From Gordionus sp. m RMFG-2023 (taxonomy: Eukaryota; Nematomorpha; Gordioida; Chordodea; Parachordodidae), in contig NC_088778.1 in NCBI RefSeq assembly GCF_954871325.1, forward strand, positions 22,863,120-22,927,119: DNA of 64,000 nt, read 5' to 3'. Positions 35,312-47,800 of the stretch are shown here, piece by piece; position 1 is the first letter of the stretch; each line of letters starts with the position of its first letter. Position numbers and translations under genes: made by a program. The notes under the pieces were generated by a model. That model had not been told where the DNA came from, made no database searches, and worked only from the letters and a program-made list of their open reading frames with translations.

Positions 35312-35608
35312 TTGAAAACATTTGTTTTGGCCACAAGAGCAATGAATGAAAAAAACGTCAAAATTAAAAGTGTAGTCAATTCAATTTTAGGAGAATATAC
35401 AGAAGTAGAAAATTACTTAAATAAATGTATAGTTGTGAGTGATAACGGAGCAAATCTTATAAATGCATTCAAAGATGACGAAACGCTAGCATGTACATGC
35501 CATATACTAAATAATATTATGCATTATATTTTTGACAATTGTTTAACTGAAATAACCTTAAATATAAATGGTGTAAAAAAAATAGTACAATATTTCAAAC
35601 ACAGCTAA
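35312..35608 (+). pseudogene. hAT transposase core fragment
   Basis: The 98-residue frame includes CIVVSDNGANLINAF (second catalytic Asp region), LACTCHILNN and VKKIVQYFKHS, matching BED-type hAT transposases. Upstream (34937-35128) and downstream (35641-36480) parts of the same protein are interrupted. Confidence 0.75.
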
Positions 35609-36103
35609 TAGCAAACTAAGCCACACCCTTAAACAATATGTAATAGCGAGAATAACCAGATGGAACTCTGTATATATCATGATACAGAATTTCTTAAAAT
35701 CATTTCTGAAATACAGGTGTACTTGTTTAGCAAGCAAGAATTAAATAGATTAGCCACAATTGATATCAGCATCATACGCGAGTTAGATAAATTTTTATAA
35801 ATATTTAAAGAATGCTCGGATAATCTGAGAGCAGATTATCGTCCCACAATAAATAAAGTTTGTCTATGGAAACAAAAATTAATAAAATTTTGTTAACCTT
35901 CTGAACGTGATACAATAATAATCAGAACCTTAAAATACAGAACAAGATTTCATTTAAAAGATTATTATGCAGCCACTATAGTAGGCTTAATTCTAGATCC
36001 GAATTTCAAAAGACTTAAGTTTTTAATAAAAGAAGAAAATGATATATATAAAACAATCTTAAAAATGCTAAATGATATAAAATTAGATGATATGCATAAG
36101 TCG

Positions 36104-36232
36104 ATGCCAACTACCATTTATAACTTTCCTAACTTATCCTAATCATAAAAAAAACCGTATATACTAAATGATCAATACCAACTATCACTTTCCTAATTCA
36201 TCCTACACTCATAAAAGACCGTATATTTCTAG
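36104..36232 (+). repeat. Short tandem duplication inside the hAT transposase
   Basis: Two diverged copies of about 63 bp, each with CCAACTA, CTTTCCTAA, ATCCTA and CCGTATAT in order. The duplication disrupts the transposase further and post-dates the element's activity. Confidence 0.5.
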
Positions 36233-36952
36233 ATGATTCTGATGAAGCATCAACGTCACCCATTAAAGCTGTGAGGATGAATTTATAAGATTCATATAAG
36301 ATAAATAACAAGACAATATTTTGAAGTTTTGGAAGCAGGAATATTCATTTCCATTTTTGAGAAAATTATCGAGTAAAATTTTGTCAGCTGCAAGTTCGGC
36401 TTCTAGTGAAAGGTTCCAATCTCTTACTAGAGGAAAGGCGTGCACAATTGAAATAAAAAAAGATGGACATTCTTCTTTTTCCAAATAAATTTCGATTTAT
36501 AGATTGTATTTATTTTTTGTTATTAATATGGATTATGAAATTAGAGAAATAAATAGAATGAATTTAAAAAAGGGTATAATTATAGCAATAGTTTTGAAAA
36601 ATTTAAAAACACCGTGAATTTTCGGGCGTGAATCAAAATATTGCTTGTCGTGAGCGGGCGGGTAGGGTCGAAAATTTTTTAGTGTTTAGCGTGAATGGGC
36701 GTGATATTTTTTTATTACCACCGTAAATTAGGCCCGCGCCCACCTCTAATTGGGAATATAAAAATTTTGTTTTTTTTTAATTGTATGAGTAATAAAATAA
36801 TATACTTCTTTTCGAAAAAAGTGGTCCCTCTAGCACGATAAGGGGGGGGGAATCAAATGCGTCATGAAATATCAAGGGGGAATACGACAAGATGGTAGTC
36901 TCTTAGCTTAGTCGTATTCATTTTCTAAATGAATTATTTTATAATTTAGACC

Positions 36953-37260
36953 CAGGGCTGAGAACCTGAATCCTCGAGATTTTAATGAACCCGAACTCAA
37001 ACCCTTATTTAAAATTTAGAGATTAAGACTTGTTTTTTTTCATTCTCTCAAGGATGGTATTTTGGAAGATATCATTTCGCTACAATAAAATTATTAAAAT
37101 TCAAATATATTAATATTTAATAATAAAATAAATTTTCAAAAAAACTGACGTTTCTTTATATTTTAACTAAATTTTATGCCCTCATTTTTCTGGACTCCAG
37201 AATCTGAACCCCAATCTGTTTCATGCATTTTCACTGGACCCGACCTTGAACACAGCCCTG
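36953..37260. mobile_element. Non-autonomous hAT-type element, 308 bp
   Basis: CAGGGCTGAGAACC at the left and GAACACAGCCCTG at the right are inverted at the outer 8-9 bases. The flanks TTTAGACC (36945-36952) and TTTAGACA (37262-37269) resemble an 8-bp duplication offset by one base. Subterminal AACCCGAAC / GACCCGACC words occur inside. It has no coding capacity. Confidence 0.6.
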
Positions 37261-37801
37261 TTTTAGACATTGGGGAAGGGGGAGGTGGGGGAAGGGGTTC
37301 ATCGTCATTAGTGTTAAGGAGATCTAGAGGACTCTGATTAAAAGCTTCCAATTTTTTACATCTTACAAGATTTTATTTTTTAATGGATAATTTTAATAAT
37401 AATACAACTACTCTATAACGACTTCTATTTATATTTTTGGAAAAATGAAACAATAAAAAAAATTTTTTTACAAAGATATTTTATTCTACTATTTAAAATG
37501 GAATGTTTAATAACTTTTATAATATTTTAAGAAGAAGAAAAGTAAATTTTGATAAATTTTAAAAATTTAAACTAACATAATAAAACAAATAAAAATGATT
37601 TTTTTTTTAAACGAAAAGTTAAAAACAAATATTTTATTTTTAACATGGTGGTAAATAATAAAAAAAAAATTATAATTCAATTATTTTTTTTCTATAAGAG
37701 TATAATTAAATTTTATCTTTCTTTTCACTCTTTCTCTTTGTAAGAAATGTTAAAAAGAAATACGAGTTAAAAAAACAAAAACGTTACCTTGATTTACTTT
37801 C

Positions 37802-38064
37802 AGAGACTTGCAGACCCGGCCTAAGCCCAATCTGGCCTGAGTACACGGGCCAGGACGTATTTTAATTTTTTTTAAATATGGTCGGGCAATGTATAAAAAA
37901 GGCATAAAAATTTTTTAAATAAAAATACCCGGGCGGGCTGGACTTTATATTATAAAACCAAATATTTTAAATGACCATTATTAACTCCATGCCCGGCCTG
38001 AAAATATAAAAGCCGGGCCGAAAAAAATTTTTGAATAAGAAATCCGGACCGTGCAGATGGTACA
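37802..38064. mobile_element. Degraded hAT-type MITE with GGCCCGG clusters
   Basis: The CAGAGACTTGCAGACCCGG left side and the CGGACCGTGCAGATGGTAC right side face each other, with GGCCTAAGCC, GCCCGGCC and GCCGGGCC words between. No duplication was found. It is probably a distant relative of the 8186-8560 family. Confidence 0.4.
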
Positions 38065-39689
38065 TCTGCAGGTTTTTTTTCAATAAAATAGCTTTATGAT
38101 TTTATGAATAAGCCACCTCTATATTTTTTTTCTTTTACAACGACAGTGAACAATTTAATGAAGATAATCTCATGCAATGTCTCAAATTATCGTTTGATAA
38201 TCCAACTCAGATTTGATAAAGTCCGGAAAAAGTCAAAAAAGGATTGAATCGGAATGACTGAAAACCAAGTATGATGTATTGAAGATTTTAGAATACGTCA
38301 GAATAATTAGAGCTAAAGTGTGCGGAAAGTTGAGAAGAGTAGAATGGAAGGGTAAAGGTAATGAATATAGGATGGAGCAACAAAGCCGTAATTAGATATT
38401 TTTTTTTTGGGGGGGGGACTATATTTTTGGATATTTTGATTAGAAATTGCATATCAGTCGGAAATGAAGTATTTCTATTATTTTTGATCATTTTTAGGGT
38501 GAATAAGCAGATTAGAATAGCCTACCCCCCCCCCTTCGTTGCTAAGCCCTATAGAGCAAAACGCAAGAATAGGAGTGGCCGTTTTATGATAATCTATATA
38601 AAAGCTTGAATGACTGAGAAAACGAAAATTGTATTATGATTGCGAAATCTCAAGAAATAAAATCTATGGCTTCGGGGAAAAGAATAAGAAGAATGGATAC
38701 CAATTGGTATTTTCAAAATAGGAAATATATTAGAGCAATGGGCTTTTTACTCTGAAATATTTCTAAATGAAAAATGATGGAGGTGGACCTATGGTATTTT
38801 GGTAAAGAGCCTTTCATCTAATCATCTTTCTAGGTGAAGGAAGGGGGGGGGGGGTAATATACGATAATTGAAATAAATCCCAATGCTCAAAGATAAAGAC
38901 AATGTGGATGACTGTATAATAATTTCAAAGATTGAGAGGATATTATGAAAAATACATAAAAGGAATATTAAATTTAAAGGGGAAGGTCTATGAAATAAAT
39001 TCATTATTTGGAGTATGATGTTGAAAAAAAAATAGAAGGCTCAAAGGGTATAATTATCCGAGACAGATGGGGGAAGGGGTAGATGTCTAAAATATTGAGG
39101 TATAAAGTTAAAGTAAGTTACGCTAGATGTATGCAATAAGTGGGTTTTAACTCGTACCCATTCTCTTTGAGGGGGATGATCTTAATTTGAAACTACTTAT
39201 AAAAAATATTATTAATCATTTTCTGGATAAAGTTTCAGCAACTTCTACCCTTTTTTTTAAATTTTTGCTAAGCCTGGTTTACGGGAGGGGTGAGGGCTGT
39301 GAAACCATTATATTTAAAAAAATAATCTGAAAGATTTATTATTCAAAACTTTTGTACTTTTATTTATTGACATTCACAATGTATCATCTAGAAAATCAAT
39401 GCTAGATTTAATAAAAGTGAATATAAAAATTTTTCTTAAAACAAATTGATTGGAATTATTTTGAGAAACTGTAAACTACGTAATGAATAATTGTGATATA
39501 AAAATTTTTTGATAGTTTTATATCGTGCCTCCTTCCATCTTTTTTTTAATATGTAATACCATATACAATGCTTGGAAATATGATTAAAAACTGAGTTTGG
39601 AGGAAATAATTAACTTACTAGGAGTTGTGAAGAATTTTAATATTATAATGATGATGTAAAACTCACTATGTACACTATAATTGCAAAAG
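38065..39689. other. Gene-free stretch with G and C homopolymer runs
   Basis: G runs at 38409-38418 and 38843-38854 and a C run at 38525-38534 stand out in A+T-rich DNA. The frame around 38270-38395 (LKILEYVRIIRAKVCGK) has no family resemblance. Nothing else was recognised. Confidence 0.4.
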
Positions 39690-40439
39690 TACGAATCGAA
39701 TAATTGTATTATTGTTCATATGAATCAAATAATTTCATATTCGTATTAATAAAATAATAAATCATTATTAGATTTGATTCGTCGAATATTCGATTCAAAA
39801 AATAAATTCTTTATAAATAAATTTCAAAAATTAGAAAAATGGATTACCATTTAAAACTTTGTTATTCGTCTTAAAATATGTCAAATCGGATAAAATAATC
39901 GAATAACGAATAATTTGTTTTAGGTATAATGTGCAAATGTGTATATATATTAGAGACTGAGCCCCATAATCATAAATTCACAATAAAGAAATTAATAATT
40001 CTAGAAATAAACAATCAGGAGTTAATATGGGCCCATCAAAAACAAATCGAATAGTAACGTATACGATGGTAAATTATCCGTTTCGATAAATTAATCATAA
40101 TTTGTTTTAATTCATAGCTTAATCGGAATATTATATGTTTTTTAATAAAATTTAATCATTTGTCATTTCTAATATATACTTATTGATATATCATTAACAA
40201 AGTATATATCAACTGCTAGGATTTTCTTAATTAGAATTAATTTGCTGTCAAAAAATTGCATGTCTTATAAAGAATAAATAATGAGAAAAATTCTTGGCCT
40301 TAAAAATTGGCTTAGCATTTGGATTAATAGGCATTTTAATTTTGTTTGATCGCATATTACTAATGGCAAATTTCGTTATTTATATGAAAAATATTAAACG
40401 AATCGAATCGAATACGAATAATGCACTATTCGATTAATA
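39690..40439. mobile_element. Possible hAT-type element with CGAAT(A/C) ends
   Basis: The left end TACGAATCGAATAATTG and the right end TTCGATTAATA are diverged inverted copies, and many ATTCG/CGAAT words lie near both ends. No target duplication or coding sequence was seen, so the borders are approximate. Confidence 0.4.
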
Positions 40440-41054
40440 CTAGTTTTTGAATTAAAGCAATGAATGGGAATAGTAATAACAATAAATATATTTTATTTAA
40501 AAAAGAAGTTTATTGCTTTGTGAGGGGACATAGATAGTGTAATCATTAATGTTATAAAATAAAAAAATATATAAATATACAAATTAAAATGACAAGAGGG
40601 GTAACCATGTTCCATTACAAATTCGTATATTTAAAATTTTTGCATATTTTCCATCCTTGAAGGTTTCGATAAACAGCTTAAACACGTTGATTATAAAAAT
40701 ATTTTAGATAATATTACTTCAGGTATACAATAAACATGGCTAATTCAAAAATTGAAACCTGGTAATTATTTGGCAAAATTTGAAATATACTATCAAAATA
40801 AAATTATTATAAATGCGATGTGAATAGATTGATATTTTGTATATGCCTACGCTTTATAGAATATTTCCAGAGATACGATATCAAGTATATAATATGTTGG
40901 TTGTTTGTAAGAGTTTTATGAATGTTTTGAAAACAATCGCAGAGGATTTACTGAATAACAATTTATAATCCACACGGTCATACTATCCATTATATTATTG
41001 TCAATATACTCATAGGACTGAGCGTTGTGTTGATAATGCTCCCTTCTTTAACTA

Positions 41055-41810
41055 TTATCCGCTATTTATTGAAGATTCTGGAGTTTTCGACATATCACTA
41101 TTATTACTCTGAAATGTTTCTGATAGGCTAGTGTTCTTAGAACGGCGCTTATTATTGTGTTTACATTTTGTCTTGTAACCCTTTTTGATCCTAGCATTAT
41201 TGTCCAAATTGTTAAAGGAAGAAAAATTATCACCGTAGTTCTTCTTAATTATACCAGACAAAATGCCCATTTTAGCTCTTTCGTAAGCTCGTATACTGAG
41301 AGATTTCTTGTGTGGAATAGATCCACAATGTTTATCATCGGAATTTCTGTCCTTAAACTTGAACTTAACACTACCCTTCTTTTTGTCTGTGCTATTACTA
41401 ACCTCCAATATATGGTTGTTATTAGGGCTGGACGAGGAAGTGGCATGAATGTTGGAGTTAGATGTGGTTGTGTTATTGGTTGTGGTAGTTGTCGTGGTAT
41501 TAGCGTCTTCGTTAATGGCGGTTGATGATAGCTCGTCAAAAGTTGAGGAAAGCGGAATTTTTAAGGAGTTGGTCTTCGATTGAGAAGCAGATGGTAATAC
41601 CAACTTGTAAAGCGAAGAAAACTTTTCTGGTTTGTGAGGGAGAGCCTTTGTAGTTGATACCTGTTTCGATTGTTGGTCATTATCCCCTAGTCCTTCTAGT
41701 ATATCTTCGTTTTCTTCATTGATTTTGTTGAAGCAGAGAGGTGGCGATGATTTATTACGGTTGAAATGGGCCAAAGAAGAGGTTGCAGTATCATGATAAG
41801 ATAATAAAGC
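41055..41810 (-). CDS. Receptor exon 10 (C-terminal tail)
   Basis: 251 residues of Asn/Ser/Thr-rich sequence with a Thr run, basic KKKGSVKFKFKDRN and a final SKTPESSINSG-stop. The acceptor (AAATTGAAG) is in the right phase. An in-frame Met at 41837 could suggest a separate gene, but upstream context favours splicing. Confidence 0.78.
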   Translation of the reverse strand, partial: ALLSYHDTATSSLAHFNRNKSSPPLCFNKINEENEDILEGLGDNDQQSKQVSTTKALPHKPEKFSSLYKLVLPSASQSKTNSLKIPLSSTFDELSSTAINEDANTTTTTTTNNTTTSNSNIHATSSSSPNNNHILEVSNSTDKKKGSVKFKFKDRNSDDKHCGSIPHKKSLSIRAYERAKMGILSGIIKKNYGDNFSSFNNLDNNARIKKGYKTKCKHNNKRRSKNTSLSETFQSNNSDMSKTPESSINSG

Positions 41811-44800
41811 CTTCAATTTAAATAAAAAATGATGCATAGTATATATATATAATTTTGGTGTATATTCTTTTAGGTCATAAAGATTTATGAAATTTGGCTA
41901 TTAAAAGAAATATATTCTTTAAATTCCTTTCAAATATATACAATTTGATAATCAAAGTATAACCAATTCATATATTATATAAGAATAGAATAATATTACA
42001 TCTTGTTGTGGGTTAGAAGCTAATATCGATTTGTTTTTTGCGTATTTTGAGCCAGTAAATGAAGATTTAATATAATTTTCACCAGGTTTATTTTCGTTAT
42101 TATGCGTATTTAATTGCGTCGAGGGATTGTGATGATGGAAGGCTTGCAATGAAAACCGCCTAGAATGAGCGGCCTTACGCCCACCTCGTCTTTTGGATAT
42201 GTGAGGATTGTCCTTGCGTAAATTTTTGTTTTTAAGCATTTGGAGTTGCATGTAGACACGCTTTAATTCACTCTTTTTTTTTAAATTAGAAAATAAAGGT
42301 TTGAGATGATTAATTGATTATTCCGCTAATAATTTTGATAAAGTAATAATAAAATTTAGCTAGACAATGGCATCAGTAGGGGAGAGGAGCATGCTCAAAA
42401 CCCCTAAATTATGTTACTTATTTTAAGTTTAGTATGTTATAGGGTAATAGAGGAATTGAAAAAAATATATATAAAATAAACTCTTATTTCTTCAGGATCC
42501 ATATCTGTTAAACTGATATCATTAAAATCCAAATCTCCATTTGATGTTAAATTATCTCTCAATTTAATTCCTTCAGGTGTTATGTGGTCTAACGCTTCTG
42601 CACCTGAGATCCCCCTTGATCTACGGTCTCCGTGACTTTTTAGATTCATAAGCCTCCAAATCTTATATTTTTTTTAAAAACCAAGAAAATTAATAGGATA
42701 TGGTAATTTTAGTATATCAAATTATAATAAATATATTTATGCAACAAATGAAGGAAGTTGGGCAAATCTTTATCTTTATATTTTTGAATATAATATAGTT
42801 TTTTTTTTCATTTAAAACCCCTGTAAAATCAAGAATATTTGGGAGAGATTTATATTTGATAAAAATTTTGTTTTATAATTAAATAATAAAAACTTTGGCG
42901 GACTATGTCTACAATTGATAAATAAACAAAGGGGCCAAAATTTTCAATTAAAGATTTAAAATATTATGGTATAACTATTTAACCAGGGTAAATAAATGCG
43001 CCAACGTTATACATATTATCTGGAAATACAAATATGTCAAAAAAAATTAATAAAAAGAAAAATGAGCTATATAAATGCTTCGAAATTACAAAATATTATA
43101 ATATTTTATTGAGCGTGTTTTTTTTTACATTTCCAAAAATATTTTGCAACAAATATATTCGAGATGTATAATATCAATTCTATAAATTTCAGACAATTTA
43201 ACCCAGAACTTTTGAGTTATTTTTTATATACTGACGATAAAAAAATTGATTAAGGTGTATTTTTCATTGCCTAATTAGGGATAGAGATCTGAAAAATATA
43301 AATTTAACATGGCCCAGTGGTAAATATTTCTAGACCCAGACCCTGCGGGTGGCCCGAATTTTTAAAAAGGGCTTAGAGGGAAGAAATCTTAAGGTTCAAA
43401 ATGTTTATTTTTCTATTTCAACGTTAGGTATTAAATATGAAAATATTCAGAAATAAGTTGATAATTTTTATCTATTTTATTATATTTCTTATAAAATATT
43501 ATAATGAAATTAATAATGAATAGTATTCCCCCTCCCATGCGATTTTTTATAATTAATTCTATTTTAGTACATTAAATCAGGCAAAAAAAGGAAGAATAAT
43601 ATTTTGTTGATGGTGTTGGCCGGGCTGATAGGCTGGATCTGTAGGACTTTAATTATGGACATTGCTAGTAACATTGACGACATATTATTTATTTTCGAAG
43701 AATGGATTTTATAAATCCAATTATAAATAAAGTCTTCCGACAAAACTATAAAAAGCACAAGGGGGGGGGGGAACTACGGGTCAAACTTGTCATAACTTTA
43801 TATATTATAATGCAAAATAAAATAATAATATTTACTTTTGGGAAAAATATCAATAGAAGAACAATTGTGACGGTACATTGGATTCGAAAAAAGAACATGA
43901 GGAAAATATAATCGGAATGTGTGTTGAGAACTGTTAAATGTCTAAAAAATTTCCAAAAATATAAGTTTATACTAATAGTAAAATATATATCAAATATTAT
44001 TGTAAACTTCAAAAGATTCATGATGACTGATACGAAGGCTTCAATACACAAAGACGTTTTGAGAGCCCATACTTCGCTTAAATGTGATCTAACGCTTCTT
44101 ATTTTCCAGCTGTAATATAATCCAAAGATAAGAAATAGGAACTCTCCTATAAACAATATTAAAAATAAATATTATTTTATAAAAAGATATTAAATATTAG
44201 AAAATAGGCTAACTAAAATGATGTGATTATAGTTGTCACAAGGTTGTCAATTTTATAAGTTTAAAAAATAATTTTTTAAATTAATTACTTTACCTATATT
44301 AAACATACCATTATCAATTTTCACTGACCTATTTCAATAACGTAATCCCACCATAGAGATTTACAGACGTAATATATCAAATTGTTCTTCGTTATGCCAA
44401 CTTCTAACATACTGCCTCCTTCTTCTGAAATTCGATCCAAATTTACGAATGTCCAGGCGGCCATATATCCTATAATAACTATGATAATTCCCATAAGATA
44501 CTTCAAGAGATCCTTGTCCCTTATATGAATGCGATGAGCTTTGCGAGATTGAAAGTCTACGTATAATCTAAATACGATATACAGTATTAGATTATTAATA
44601 TACCCCAGAATTTTTGAATATATATTATAGAGATTCAAACCAGGATAGTCGCTAGGGAACACAAGCATCCTAAAAACTTTGGATAACCTCCTGGTAATTT
44701 TTCAATTTTTTCGATCTCCTAAAAACTTTGGATAACCTCCTGATAATTTTTCAATTTTCGATAAAAATTTCTACTTTGGGCCTCCTCACATTGGAAAGTA

Positions 44801-47800
44801 AACGACGCCAACTAAGCCAAATTCAAAATATTAAACCTTTAGGTCCCGGAATAAAATAATAACGATCACCAACATTTAATTACCAACTTTATTATATATA
44901 GCTGAAATATATTTTTGCAGGGATGTGTTATATTCATTTTGTTACTTTTATAAATCGGATATTTTTTAATTATATTTTATTTTACCCCCCCCCCCTTTTT
45001 TTACTCTAAAAACAATATAGAAAGCATAGGCGCCCAGAGACTTTTTCGAGGTGGTTGGAGATGGGGGGGGGGATGTATATTTTTTGAACAAGGCTATCAT
45101 AAATGCATTGTTTAAGTTTATTACTAAAACATATTCTGTGTTGATAATATAATATGAAAATAAGTAAAACTCTTAAGTTGAAAGCCTAGATATTTTTATT
45201 ATGTCGTAATTAAAACCAAATATTTTATGAACTTTTAATAATTGGAAAGATGAATTAGTATAATTATTAAAATGAAATTGCAATGATATTAGAAAATCGC
45301 GAGGCGTTTTTCAGGGGAGGGGGCATATGCTCTTCTGGTCAATGACCGCCCATGATACAATATATAATTATATCTTAGTTTAACGCCTTATTTTTTAATG
45401 TACATAAAAAGGAAAATCACGAAAACAATAAAATATAATTAATTTATGAAGAGCCATTTAGAAAAATATGAAAAGAAATAGAGAGAGAAAGCATTACTTT
45501 GCATTTGCTGCACCAGATAGAAGTTTAAAAAATCAAAATTAATGTGACGTTTATTTATACAGGGAAGAGTGCTCACTAGATAAAAGTTAATTTAAACACT
45601 GAGCACACTTGAAACTTTTTTAAAAATAACTTTCAGCACCACTAAATAAAATGAGCGAGAGACGTAACTATATTCATCTAAGAAAGGACCTATTGAATTG
45701 GCAGGGGATACAAGGGTAATGAATTAAATTAAAATGTTTTTTTTAAAAAAAAATCGTAATTTGTAAAAATTCATGAAAAAATAGTCGAGTGACTAGAAAT
45801 GCAGTGTAAGACGTGCACATTCATTTACAATATGTTTGAAGTTGATTTTTTTTTAAAACTGTTGAAGAGCGATAATGTAAAATAAAATATTTAATTATAT
45901 AAAATAAACTTGTAAAGTTTTAAAATGATAGCACCATATAACAAGCCGAAACCTACTTCTCGAAACCAAGGTCCTATGAAGCACAAAATTGTAGTTGGTT
46001 TGAAATAATCAATTATAATCTAAAAATCAATTTCATATAAATGTATGTTTAAAGGCATAATTTATTAACTGTGGAATACAGTATAAAGGCTCCTAGCAAT
46101 ATGATCTCCAACAAAGTCCACATTGCGAAACTAATAATCTAAATATTCATTTAAAGTGAATATAATTTAATTTAAGAAAGAAAGAAAGGATATACCTTTA
46201 TTTTACGGGTCCAAAATATCAGAATTATCATAGCCAAAACCAAAGTCATGCAAAAGCTTTGTATAGCTAAGGGGGGCCCTCTCAAACCAATCCTGTATTT
46301 GGCAAAGCAAGCTATCCCAGGGCATCTAAGGCATTTCATATCACCGCAGGAGAAGCACTTGTAAATGGATTTTATTTCTTGTCGTGATGAATTATTTGTC
46401 AGTGATTGAGAAGGAAACATTCCTCCTAATTCCAAATTTTGGGTGATATGTGTTAAATTTACCATTATACTGGTATCTCTAACAGGGTCATACAGTTGAA
46501 CGGGCGACAAATGAGTTTGCCCGAATTCTATGTCTCTATATAAATATTTGAGTAGATTTGTAATATTAAATAGATAACGGTAATATTTGTCGGAGGGTAA
46601 CGAGGACAGACTAAGGGCTGGCTTGCTCTGGTTATTAATGAAAGTGTTAATGTTTTGTAAAATCGTTTCAAAGTCCCTTATAAAACTTTTTTCTATTACG
46701 ATACCATTGAAATCCCTCTCGTAGTACGATTTAGGGATGAGGGAGTAATATTCCTTCGTGTAATCAATCATTTTAGCTTTGCGAATTGTTGATTTGATAT
46801 CTTTGAAGTTATTGATTTGTGGAAACGGCGATGTTTCATGGCTATCATTAAATGACAAGTTTTCGTAACCCTTTAATGCCTCAAATTCAGAAGAATAATT
46901 GTCAGCGATAAATTCTAGTACCCCTTTTCTAATCTCTGGATATGAATCAGCATTCTCCTCGATCGATTGTAATATCTTAGGGGGTTTTCTAAGACTGGAC
47001 CGGCCGTAATTTAGTAATCTGTTGAATTTATGCCTGAATGCTTGTTTTTCATTCATATTGTTGAATCTATCTATATCTCTCCCATACGAAAAATCTTTAG
47101 CTGAATGTAAATTGAAAGCGTTTTTACATTTGCATTCGTAGTTACCGTATGTAAAGCCCTTCTTAATAATTGGAACGCACTATATTTTTGATTGGTGTAT
47201 ATATATATATTTAAAATAAATTATTATTTATATAATAATAACTTTTATGCAGGGACCAGGAAAAAAAGAATATTTATAATTTTGATGACTTAAACATAAT
47301 AATATCCTTAAAATCAGTAACAAATTGTTATGAGAATCAAACTGGTTAAAGAAAGAAAAACAAATATCCATTATAAATATTATGTTTATAAATATGTAAA
47401 TTAAATTAAATTGGTCATTTTTTGGATTCAGTGAAATTTCCCGGAATAATTGTTCCCATTCCTACAGTTTCCAATTTATATTATATTTATTTTATTATAC
47501 TACATTATATTATATTATATTATATTATAATTATATTATATTATATTATATTATATTATATTATATTATATTATATTATATTATATTATATTATATTATA
47601 TTATATTATATTATATTATATTATACTACATTATATTATATTATATTATATTATATTATATTATATTATATTATATATTATATTATATTATATTATATTA
47701 TATTATATTATATTATATTATATTATATTATATTATATTATATTATATTATATTATATATTATATTATATTATATTTATATTATATAATCAATTAAGTAT

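Larger units (their letters stand above)
34649..36748 (+). mobile_element. hAT transposon with full ends (2.1 kb), coding part degraded
   Basis: Ends TAGAGGTGGGCGCGG (34649-34663) and CCGCGCCCACCTCTA (36734-36748) are perfect 15-bp inverted repeats. The flanks ATTGGGAA (34641-34648 and 36749-36756) are an identical 8-bp target duplication. Plus-strand transposase pieces in order are CKDLQSLNATESEGF, VVSDNGANLINAFKDDE, TCHILNN, ARITRWNSVYIMIQ, ILDPNFKRL and SAASSASSERFQS, all hAT landmarks of the BED-finger group. They lie in different frames, so the transposase is dead. GGGCGTGA occurs several times near both ends in the same orientation. Confidence 0.88.

Noticed and set aside
41157-41539. 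ORFs of 122 and 96 residues overlapping receptor exon 10
   Set aside because: Alternative-frame shadows of the Asn/Thr-rich tail; no splice context or family match.
43746-44156. 136-residue minus-strand ORF as one exon
   Set aside because: It spans two receptor exons and reads through a 66-nt open intron and past the donor at 43835.
47422-47796. 124-residue Tyr/Ile-rich ORF
   Set aside because: It is a translation of the TTATA microsatellite.
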